Shown piece after piece: positions 19,496 to 27,921 of a stretch of 27,921 nt of DNA. Numbering within the stretch: the first letter of the stretch is position 1; each line of letters begins with the position of its first letter. The notes beneath the pieces were generated by a model, which saw only the letters and a list, made by a program, of their open reading frames with translations, had not been told where the DNA came from and did no database searches. The stretch spans positions 375,922 to 403,842 of the forward strand of contig SZWC01000098.1 in the NCBI GenBank assembly GCA_023375785.1, written 5' to 3'. Position numbers and translations under genes: made by a program. The DNA comes from Penium margaritaceum (taxonomy: Eukaryota > Streptophyta > Zygnematophyceae > Desmidiales > Peniaceae).

Positions 19496-20062
19496 TAATA
19501 ACTCGCAGCTCACCATCCACCCGACTCCCTGCTGGTCTCCCTCGAGACGTCCCGGGTTGACCTCTTTCTGCACCTCGCAGCCCATGAACTCCAAACTAAC
19601 ACATTCAGCACTTGCATCCGGGCTCCAGGAAGAAGCAAGTGGCAGTGCCTCCTGCAGAGCGATGTTGTGGCAGCGTCCTCCACTAACACCAGCTTCATCT
19701 ACAGACTCCTCTTCCTAGACACCTCTGTCGTCTCTACTCCTTGCACGTCACGTACAGCCATTTTTCATTGGAGTATTCCCATGACAACTAACTCCTGCAC
19801 CCACCGTCCGTATGGTATGTCGCCAGTACCAGCACTTCTTCCACAAGCTGAGAAAACAGAAGCACAATGTGACACATGCGACTGTATCACACCTAAAAGG
19901 AAAGATCTCTCACCCTGGAGTTCAATAGTGTACAAAAACCCGTGACCAGCTCAAGGCTTCGTACAAGATCTCCTACAGGAACTCCAAGGAAGCCCTCCAT
20001 GTGAATCAACGGTTCCTCTTGACTCGGACGCTCAAGACCAAGATGATGACTTTTCCTTATGA
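19496..20062 (+). other. Unrecognised stop-interrupted frame near the 3' end of B
   Basis: Frame 2 is open for 149 codons (19496-19942), has TGA at 19943-19945, then is open to TGA 20060-20062. The first part has ordinary amino-acid composition, unlike the modules upstream, and includes SRVDLFLHLAAHELQ, APGRSKWQCLLQSD and AQCDTCDCITPKRKDL (three Cys). The second part is acidic (DSDAQDQDDDFSL). No family was recognised and it has no counterpart in C1/C2. Options are a decayed gag, a captured host fragment or chance. Confidence 0.3.
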
Positions 20063-20156
20063 CGCTTCTCTGTCGACTGGATGTCTTCTTTACCCAGTCC
20101 TCCTCTCAGCTCTCTCCCCTTTCTTCCAGCCAAAATGCACTCTTGAGTCCTGTCAG

Positions 20157-20168
20157 TTTATGGGGATG
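20157..20168 (+). other. Probable polypurine tract of element B
   Basis: ATGGGGATG immediately precedes the TGTCAG start of the 3' LTR. It is less purine-pure than in A and C, so the assignment rests mainly on position. Confidence 0.45.
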
Positions 20169-20802
20169 TGTCAGAATTATTCATGTAAACCTGACAGGAC
20201 TTCCACCAGCTGGAGAATAAATTCTCAATAATGGTTCAGCTCCGACTTGAACCACCTTGGTCGACACACTAGCCGTTGTCAATGCACTAACCGTTGTCAG
20301 CGCCTTAGCTGGCAAACGGCTATCGGATCGAGTGATCCCCTAATAAGTGGTCACCCCGCAAGTGAGTCCGGCTAGCGCACAAGAAGCCGTTGCTCATTCT
20401 GTCTTGTTCTGTTGATGTACGGAGGATGTTCATTCCCTCCAGTTTAACCAGAACAGTTCTGCTCATCCTGTTCCCCCTTGGTTCCACGGCTTCGCCACCG
20501 TGTCTTTGCTCTGCTCGCTCCTTGCATTTGCTGTCCTCGCAAGCCCCTCTCAACTCTTCGCTCTATCACTCTCGTTCCTTCGCTCACCTCTCTTACTCCG
20601 CCAACCATCACTCATCTTGCGAGTACTCTCTCTCACAACAACTTGTCTACCTCAACTACCTCGCGTCTCAGCCTCTATCAGCCTCCGTGACTAACTTTTC
20701 AGACCACTCTCGCCTACGTCACTTTGCTGACGTACGCTTGCGTATTCCAACGCTTTTGCCTGCATCTGCTCCTGCTGCTCTTGTGTCTGCATTCTTCTGA
20801 CA
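20169..20802 (+). repeat. 3' LTR of element B
   Basis: 634 bp, TGTCAGAATTATTC...ATTCTTCTGACA, with 8-bp terminal inverted repeats TGTCAGAA/TTCTGACA. It pairs with 17230-17862 and is followed by the right GGTAC. Confidence 0.93.
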
Positions 20803-20807
20803 GGTAC
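20803..20807 (+). other. Target-site duplication of element B, right copy
   Basis: GGTAC, identical to 17225-17229. Confidence 0.95.
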
Positions 20808-21117
20808 CATGGCTGCCCAAGAAGCCATCTGGTTAACACACCTGCTGAAAGACCTTGGATATCCGCAACCACTCACAGTCCTATGGTGTGACAATCGAAG
20901 CACCATCACTCTCACGGAGAATCCAGTCTACCATGGACGAACCAAGCACAATGAGCTGCGTTACTTCTATATCAGGGAGAAGGTGCAGGAAAAAGAACTC
21001 TTGGTCCAGCATGTAGCCTCAAAGGCCAAGAGGGCTGACATCTTCACAAAAGCCCTAGACCAGGCCCAACATGCAACCCTGGTATATCTTCTAGGTCTCA
21101 GGATCAGAGACACCTGA
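20808..21117 (+). pseudogene. C-terminal RNase H fragment of A2
   Basis: The continuation of the A2 pol frame after element B, ending at TGA 21115-21117. It shows the C-terminal copia RNase H signature: QEAIWLTHLLKDLGY, VLWCDNRSTITL (with the conserved D-N pair), GRTKHNELRYFYIREKV and RADIFTKAL. No stop interrupts this part. It lies 31 bp before the 3' LTR, as expected for the end of pol. It is cut from the rest of pol by element B, so it is a fragment. Confidence 0.93.
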
Positions 21118-21140
21118 AGCTTCCATGCTGGTTTCCCTTC

Positions 21141-21148
21141 ACGAGGGG
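21141..21148 (+). other. Polypurine tract of element A2
   Basis: ACGAGGGG directly precedes the 3' LTR start TGTTGGAAAT and fits the plus-strand primer position. Confidence 0.7.
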
Positions 21149-21622
21149 TGTTGGAAATAAAGAAGAGAAACCACCACAAAGATCGGAGCACATCCCAGCA
21201 CCCAGAATAAAAGAACCGCACGAATCTCAACGGAAACGCACAACCAAGATCCGTACACGGACACTATCATGTCCCAAAGTCTCGGAGAAACCCAACAAGC
21301 TGCACTCCGGCGAAACCATCCCAACACGTATCTCGAAGAACACAAAGTAGCACTTCCGCCTCGCAGGGTTCCTAGCGAAGCCCAAAGCAACACTACTTTA
21401 AGGTAGCTTAGATTGATGTACTCTTGCTTCCACTATTCTATCAATAAATCATTTCCCTTCATCACTCACACAACCGTCATCGCTTTCATCCTCAGTCAAC
21501 TGCCCGTCTCCCATCGCTCACCTCGAGAACTTGTGACTGCCAACCTACTCAACTCATAGCTTGTGCCAAGCAGCACCACGAGCCTTCCCGTGTCGCACTC
21601 TCCCCTCCTCAAAATCCTGACA
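21149..21622 (+). repeat. 3' LTR of element A2
   Basis: 474 bp, TGTTGGAAATAAAG...ATCCTGACA. AATAAA at 21443-21448 lies in CTATCAATAAATCATTTCC, the usual place for a polyadenylation signal in plant copia LTRs. The 5' LTRs of A1 and A2 have AATCAA at that position. The LTR is followed directly by satellite (GGGTCACAAAAACT). Confidence 0.93.
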
Positions 21623-24600
21623 GGGTCACAAAAACTAAAGCCGGGTCATACAGACCAAAGCCGGGTCACAGACACCAAAGTCGGGTCACCAAAACCAAAG
21701 CCGGGTAACAGAAACCAAAGCCGGGTCACATAAACCAAAGTTCGGTCATAGAGAGTCCAAAGCCGGGTCACACAAACCAAAGCCGGGTCATAGAAACCAA
21801 AGCCGGTTCACAGAAACCAAAGCCGGGTCACGTAAACCAAAGCCGGATCACAGAAACCAGAGCCAGGTCACACAAACCAAAGCCGATCACAGAATCCAAA
21901 GCCTGGCCACAAAAACCAAAGATGGGTCACATAAACCAAAGCCGGATTACAGAATCTGAAGCCGGATCACAGTAACCAAAGCTTGGTCACATTAACCAAA
22001 GCCGGGTCACAGAAACCAAAGCGGGTCACAGAAACCAAAGTCAGGTCACAGAAACCAAAGCCGGCTCACAGAAACCAAAACCGAGTCACAGCAACCAAAG
22101 TCGGGTCACAAAAACCAAAGCCGGGTCACATAAACAAAAGCTGAGTCACCAAAAACAAAGCCAGGTCACACAAAGCAAAGCCGGATCACACAAACAAAAG
22201 TCGTGTCACAGAAACCAAAGCCAGGTCAGAGAAATGAAAGCCGGGTCACAAAAACCAAAGCCGGGTCACGGAAACCAATCCCGGGTCACAGAAACCAAAG
22301 TCAGGTCACAGAAACCAAAGCGGGGTCACAGAAACCAAAGCCAAGTCACAGAAACCAAAGCCGGGTCACGGAAACCCAGACCAGGTCATAGAAACCAAAG
22401 CCGGGTCATAGAAACCAAAGCCGGGTCACAGAAACCAAAGACAGGTCACAAAAACCAAAGCCGAATCATAGAAACCAAAGCCGGGACACAGAAACCAAAA
22501 TCGGGTCAACAAACCAAATCCAGAGCACAGAAGCCAAAGCCCGGTCATAGAAACCAAAGCCGGGTCACAGAAACCAAAGCCGGGTCACAGAATCCAAAGC
22601 CGAATCACAGAAACAGAAGCCAGGTCACAGCAACCAAATCCAGGACACAGAACCAAAGTTGGGTCACAAAAACCAAAGCCAGGTCACAAAAACCAAAGTG
22701 GGGTCACAGAAACCAAAGCCGAGTCACTGAAACCAAAGCCGGGTCACAGCAACCAAAGCCGGGTCCCTGAAAACAAAGCCGGGTCACAAAACCAAAGCCG
22801 GGTCACAGAAACCAAAGCCGGCTAACAGAAACCAAAGCTAGGTTACAAAAACCAGAGCCAGGTCATGAAAACCAACCCCGGATCACAGAAACCAAAGCCG
22901 GGTCACAAAACCAAAGCCGGGTCACAGAAACCAAAGCCGGCTAACAGAAACCAAAGCTAGGTTACAAAAACCAGAGCCAGGTCATGAAAACCAACCCCGG
23001 ATCACAGAAACCAAAGCCAGGTCACAGAAACCAAAGCGGGATCACAGAAACCCAAACCGGGTCACAAACACCAGAGCCGGGTCACAGAAACTCATGCTCG
23101 GTCACAGAAACCAAAGCCGGGTCACGGTAACCAAAGCTGGGTCACAGAAACCAAAGCCGTGTCACAGAAACCAAAGCCGGGTCACAGAAACCAAAGCCGG
23201 GTCACGGAAACCAAAGCTGGGTCACATAAATGAAAGCCCGATCACAGAAAGAAAAGGCGGGTCAGAGAAACCAAAGCCGGGTCAGAGAAACCAAAGCCGG
23301 GTCACAGAAACCAAAGCCGGTCGCAGAAACCAAAGCCGGGTCACAAAAACCAAAGCCGGGTCATAGAACCCAAAGCCGGGTCACAAAAACCAAAGCCAGG
23401 TGACAGAAACCAAAACCGGATCACAGAAACCAGAACCAGGTCACAAAAACCAAAGCCATGTCACAGAAACCAAAGCCAAGTCACAGAAACAAAAGCCGAG
23501 TCACACAATCCAGCGCCGGGTCACAGTAAACCAAAGCCAGGTCATCGAAACCAAAGCCGGGTCACAAAAACCAAAGCCGGGTCAGAGAAACCAAAGCCGG
23601 GTCATAGAATCCAATGCCGGATCACTGCAACCAAAGCCGGGTCACAGAAACCAAAGCCGGGTCATGGAAACTAAAAGCCGGGTCTTAGAAACCAAAGCTG
23701 GGTCACAGATTCCAAAGCCAAGTCACAGAAACCAAAGCGGGATCACAGAAACCAAAGCCGTGTCACAGAAACCAAAGCCGTGTCACAGAAACCAAAGCCA
23801 GGTCACAGATTCCAAAGCCAAGTCACAGAAACCAAAGCCCGGTCACATAAACCAAAGCTGGGTCACAGAAACCAAAGCAGGGTCATAGAAACCAAAGCCG
23901 GGTCACACAAACCAAAGGTGGGTCACAGAAACCAAAGCCGGGTCAACGAACCAAAGCCGGAGCACAAAAACCAGAGCCCGGTCATAGAAACAAAAGCCGG
24001 TCACAGAAACCAAAGCCGGGTCACAGAAACCAAAGCCGGGTCACAGAAACCAAAGCCGGGTCATAGAAACCAAAGCCGGGTCACTGCAACCAAAGCCGGG
24101 TCACAGAAACCAAAGCCGGGTCAGAGAAACCAAAGCCGGGTCACAGAAACCAAAGCCAGGTCACAGAAACCAAAGCCGGGTCACAAAAACCAGAGCCGGG
24201 TCACAGAAACCAAAGCCGGGTCACAAACACCAAAGCTGGGTTACAGGAACCGAAGCCGGGTCACAGAAACCAAAGCCGGGTCATAAACACCAAAGCTGAG
24301 TTACAGGAACCGAAGCCGGGTCACTGAAACCAAAGCCGGGTCACAGAAACTAAAGCCGGGTCATAAAAACCAAACCCGGGTCACAGAAACCAAAGCCGGA
24401 TCACAAAAACCAGAGCCGGGTCACAGAAACCAAAGCCGGGTCACAGAAACCAAAGTCGGGTCACAGACATCAAAGCCAGGTCACAGAAACCAAAGCTGGG
24501 TCACAAAAACGAAAGACGGGTCAGAGAAACCAAAGCCTGGTCCCAGAACCCAAAGCCGGGTTACACAAACCAAAGCTTGGCCACAAAAACCAAAGCCGGG

Positions 24601-27600
24601 TCATAGAATCCAAAGCCGGGTCACAGAAACCAAAGCCGGATCACAGTTACCAAAGCTGGGTCACAGTAACCAAAGCGGGGTCACAAAAACGATGTCCGGG
24701 TCACAAAAACCAAAGCCGAACACAGCAACAACAGCCGGGTCACAGAAACCAAAGCTGGGTCACATAAACAAAAGCCGAGTCACAAAAAACAAAGCCGGGT
24801 CACAGAAAGCAAAGCCGGGTCACACAAAACAAAGCCGGGTCACAGAAACCAAAGCCAGGTCAGAGAAACAAAAGCCGGGTCACAGAAATCAAATCCGGGT
24901 CGGAGAAACCAAAGCCGGGTCACAGAAACCAATCTCGGGTCAGAAAAACCAAAGCCGGGTCACAGATTCCAAAGCTAAGTCACAGAAACCGAAGCCGGGT
25001 CACAGAAACCAAATAAGGGTCATAGAAACCAAAGCAGGGTCAACGAACCAAAGCCGGAGCACAGAAACCAAAACCCGGTCATAGGAACGAAAGCCGGGTC
25101 ACACAAACCAAAGCCGGGTCACAGAACCCAAAGCCGGTTCACAGAAACCAAAGCCGGGTCACATAAACCAAAGCCGGATCACAGAAACCAGAGCCAGGTC
25201 ACACAAACCAAAGCCGATCACAGAATCCAAAGCCTGGCCACAAAAACCAAAGATGGGTCACAGAAACCAAAGCCGGATTACAGAATCTGAGGCCGGATCA
25301 CAGTAACCAAAGCTTGGTCACAGTAACCAAAGCCGGGTCACAGAAACCAAAGCGGGTCACAGAAACCAAAGTCGGGTCACAGAAACCAAAGCCGGCTCAC
25401 AGAAACCACAACCGGGTCACAGCAACCAAAGCCGGGTCACAAAAACCAAAGCCGGGTCACATAAACAAAAGCTGAGTCACGAAAAACAAAGCCAGGTCAC
25501 ACAAAGCAAAGCCGGATCACACAAACCAAAGTTGTGTCACAGAAACCAAAGCCAGGTCAGAGAAATGAAAGCCGGGTCACAAAAACCAAAGCCAGGTCAC
25601 GGAAACCAAACCCGGGTCACAGAAACCAAAGTCGGATCACAGAAACCAAAGCGGGGTCACAGAAACCAAAGCCAAGTCACGGAAACCAAAGCCGGGTCAC
25701 GGGAACCCAAACCAGGTCATAGAAACCAAAGCCGGGTCATAGAAACCAAAGCCGGGTCACAGAAACCAAAGACAGGTCACAAAAACCAAAGCCGAATCAT
25801 AGAAACCAAAGCCGGGACACAGAAACCAAAAACGGGTCAACAAACCAAATCCAGAGCACAGAAGCCAAAGCCCGGTCATAGGAACCAAAGCCGGGTCACA
25901 GAAACCAAAGCCGGGTCACAGAATCCAAAGCCCAATCACAGAAACATAAGCCAGGTCACAGCAACCAAATCCAGGTCACAGAACCAAAGTTGGGTCACAA
26001 AAACCAAAGCCAGGTCACAAAAACCAAAGTGGGGTCACAGAAACCAAAGCGGAGTCACTGAAACAAAAGCCGGGTCACAGCAACCAAAGCCGGGTCCCTG
26101 AAACCAAAGCCGGGTCACAAAACCAAAGCCGGGTCACAGAAACCAAAACCAGGTCACAGAAACCAAAGCTAGGTTACAAAAACCAGAGCCAGGTCATGAA
26201 AACCAACGCCGGGTCACAGAAACCAAAGCCAGGTCACAGAAACCAAAGCGGGATCACAGAAACCGAAACCGGGTCACAAACACCAGAGCCGGGTCACAGA
26301 AACTCATGCTGGGTCACAGAAACCAAAGCCGGGTCACGGTAACCAAAGCCAGGTCACAGAAACCAAAGCCGTGTCACAGAAACCAAAGCCAGGTCACAGA
26401 AACCAACGCCGGGTCACGGAAACCAAAGCTGGGTCACATAAACAAAAGCCCGGTCACAGAAAGAAAAGCCGGGTCAGAGAAACCAAAGCCGGGTCAGAGA
26501 AACCAAAGCCAGGTCACAGAAACCAAAGCCGGTCACAGAAACCAAAGCCGGGTCACAAAAACCAGAGCCGGGTTACAGAATCCAAAGCCGGGTCACAAAA
26601 ACCAAAGCCAGGTCACAGAAACCAAAGCCGGGTCAGAGAAACCAAAGCCAGGTCACAGAAACCAAAGCCGGTCACAGAAACCAAAGCCGGGTCACAAAAA
26701 CCAGAGCCGGGTTACAGAATCCAAAGCCGGGTCACAAAAACCAAAGCCAGGTGACAGAAACCAAAACCGGATCACAGAAACCAGAACAAGGTCACAAAAA
26801 CCAAAGCCATATCACAGAAACCAAAGCCAAGTCACAGAAACCAAAGCCGAGTCACACAATCCAGAGCCGGGTCACAGTAAACCAAAGCCAGGTCATGGAA
26901 ACCAAAGCTGGGTCACAGAAACCAAAGCCGGGTCAGAGAAACCAAAGCCGGGTCATAGAATCCAATGCCGGATCACTACAACCAAAGCCGGGTCACAGAA
27001 ACCAAAGCCGGGTCATGGAAACTAAAAGCCCGGTCTTAGAAACCAAAGCTGGGTCACAGATTCCAAAGCCAAGTCACAAAAACCAAAGCGGGATCACAGA
27101 AACCAAAGCCGATCCATAGACACCAAAGCGGGATCACAGAAACCAAATCCGGGTCACAGAAACCAAAGCCGGACCACAGTTACCAAAGCCGGGTCACAGA
27201 AACCAAAGCCGGGTCAAAAACACCAAAGCCGGGTCATAGGAACCAAAGCCGGGTCACTGAAACCAAGGCCGGGTTACAGAAACCAAAGCTTGGCCACAAA
27301 AACCACAGCCGGGTCACATAAACAAAAGTCGGGTCACAGAAACCAAAGCCGGATCACATTTACCAAACCTGGGTCACAGTAACCAAAGCCGGGTCACAAA
27401 AACTATAGCCGGGTCACAAAAACCGAATCCGAACACAGCAACCGAAGCCGGGTCACAGAAACCAAAGCGGGGTCACAGAAACAAAAGCCGAGTCACAGAA
27501 AACAAAGCCGGGTCACAGAAAGCAAAGCCGGGTCACACAAACCAAAGTCAGGTCACAGAAACCAAAGCCAGGTCAGAAAAACGAAAGCCGGGTCACAGAA

Positions 27601-27921
27601 ACCAAAGCCGGGACACGCAAACCAAAGCCAGGTCACAGAAACCAATGTCGAGTTACAGAAACCAAAGCCGGGTCACAGATTCCAAAGCCAAGTGACAGAA
27701 ACCAAAACCCGGTCACAGAAACCAAAGCTGGGTCACAAAAACCAAAGCCGGGTCACAGAAACCAAAGCCGGGTCACAGAAACCAAAGCTGGGTCACAGAA
27801 ACCAAAGCCGGGTCACAGAAACCAAAGCCGGGTCACAGAAACCAAAGCCGGGTCACAGAGACCAAAGCCGGGTCACAGAAACCAAAGCCGAGTCACAGAA
27901 ACCAAAGCCGGGTCACAGAAA
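21623..27921 (+). repeat. 20-bp satellite array, right segment
   Basis: About 315 monomers of the AAACCAAAGCCGGGTCACAG satellite, uninterrupted to the end of the window. Variants include 18- and 19-bp monomers (GGGTCAACGAACC, GCCGGTCACAG) that shift the phase. Variant order shows a long internal duplication (next entry). The last 250 bp (about 27680-27921) are the most homogeneous, close to pure consensus. No gene is present; the long plus-strand frames repeat the peptide KPKPGHRNQSRVTETKAGSQ and are by-products. Confidence 0.97.
21760..27720 (+). repeat. Duplicated satellite block (about 3.3-kb period)
   Basis: About 21760-23770 matches about 25091-27112 variant by variant. Examples are AGCCGATCACAGAATCC at 21881/25212 (offset 3331) and TCCAAAGCCAAGTCACA at 23711/27062 (offset 3351). 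Farther right, 24571-24990 matches 27284-27700 at offset 2713 (CAAAGCTTGGCCAC, GAACACAGCAAC). About 640 bp was therefore gained in the first block or lost from the second. Confidence 0.85.

Larger units (their letters stand above)
17230..20802 (+). mobile_element. Non-autonomous LTR retrotransposon B, nested in A2
   Basis: A 3573-bp element with LTRs 17230-17862 and 20169-20802, PBS 17863-17874 and perfect GGTAC target duplications. It lies in the RNase H region of A2 in the same orientation. No pol domain is recognisable in the 2.3-kb internal region. The leader after the PBS (CATCACCTGGTGCCC), both internal module sets and much of the LTR are related to C1/C2. The last 0.7 kb before the 3' LTR is unlike C. 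LTRs differ by about 7-8% by eye over their first 270 bp. It must have been mobilised by enzymes supplied in trans. Confidence 0.93.
14072..21622 (+). mobile_element. Degenerate Ty1/copia retrotransposon A2, interrupted by element B
   Basis: Both 474-bp LTRs are present (14072-14545 and 21149-21622). Without element B and one copy of its target duplication, A2 is about 3.97 kb, short for a copia element. Order on the plus strand: LTR, PBS, protease, pre-integrase zinc region, start of integrase, reverse transcriptase, RNase H, polypurine tract, LTR. This protease-integrase-RT order is diagnostic of copia. Gag and the integrase catalytic core and C-terminus are missing. Flanking bases GGTTC (14067-14071) and GGGTC (21623-21627) fit a 5-bp target duplication in the satellite with one mismatch. 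The two LTRs differ by roughly 10% by eye, so the insertion is old. Confidence 0.93.

Noticed and set aside
1..27921. Telomeric repeat or rDNA spacer
   Set aside because: The monomer does not match plant telomere repeats (TTTAGGG type), and no rRNA sequence flanks it.

Overview
Non-genic, repeat-dominated eukaryotic DNA, most likely from a green plant or streptophyte alga. The main clue is that every LTR element here has a primer-binding site TGGTATCAGAGC (or a one-base variant). That is the complement of the plant-type initiator tRNA-Met 3' end and differs from the animal and yeast versions. The species cannot be named from this window. I see no host protein-coding gene, rRNA or tRNA.

Layout. 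The matrix is a 20-bp satellite, consensus AAACCAAAGCCGGGTCACAG, at 1-776, 4547-6761, about 7784-8072, 11844-14071 and 21623-27921. Three LTR-retrotransposon lineages interrupt it. Family C (3.77 kb, minus strand) is present twice, at 777-4546 (C1) and 8073-11843 (C2). Family A is a Ty1/copia element on the plus strand. It is present as a 5' fragment, 6762-7768 (A1), and as a copy with both LTRs, 14072-21622 (A2). Element B (17230-20802, plus strand) is a relative of C nested inside the RNase H region of A2, with a perfect 5-bp target-site duplication GGTAC.

Large-scale structure. Positions about 468-7768 and 7784-15078 are a tandem segmental duplication of about 7.3 kb: satellite, C, satellite, then the 5' part of A. 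The copies differ by roughly 4% by eye. The junction at 7754-7783 carries a duplicated 9-mer, GGTGATAAC. After duplication the satellite arrays evolved separately: copy 1 gained seven near-identical 80-bp higher-order repeats (4921-5480) and copy 2 gained ten identical 60-bp ones (13141-13740). The right-hand array holds its own duplication of about 3.3 kb (about 21760-25000 versus about 25091-27720).

How the pieces work together. A2 keeps recognisable protease, integrase zinc-binding, reverse transcriptase and RNase H segments. It has lost gag and most of integrase, carries eight in-frame stops, has Gly at the first RT catalytic Asp position, and is split by B. B and C have LTRs, a PBS and internal repeat modules but no pol, so they look like non-autonomous elements that needed enzymes in trans. 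C carries one candidate gag-like ORF, open in C1 and stopped early in C2. Satellite variants and pol stop codons both look like loss of methylated CpG, which fits silenced heterochromatin. I found no clear new biological system. The most interesting points are the duplication history, the B/C modular family, and a satellite-like stretch inside the family A LTR.
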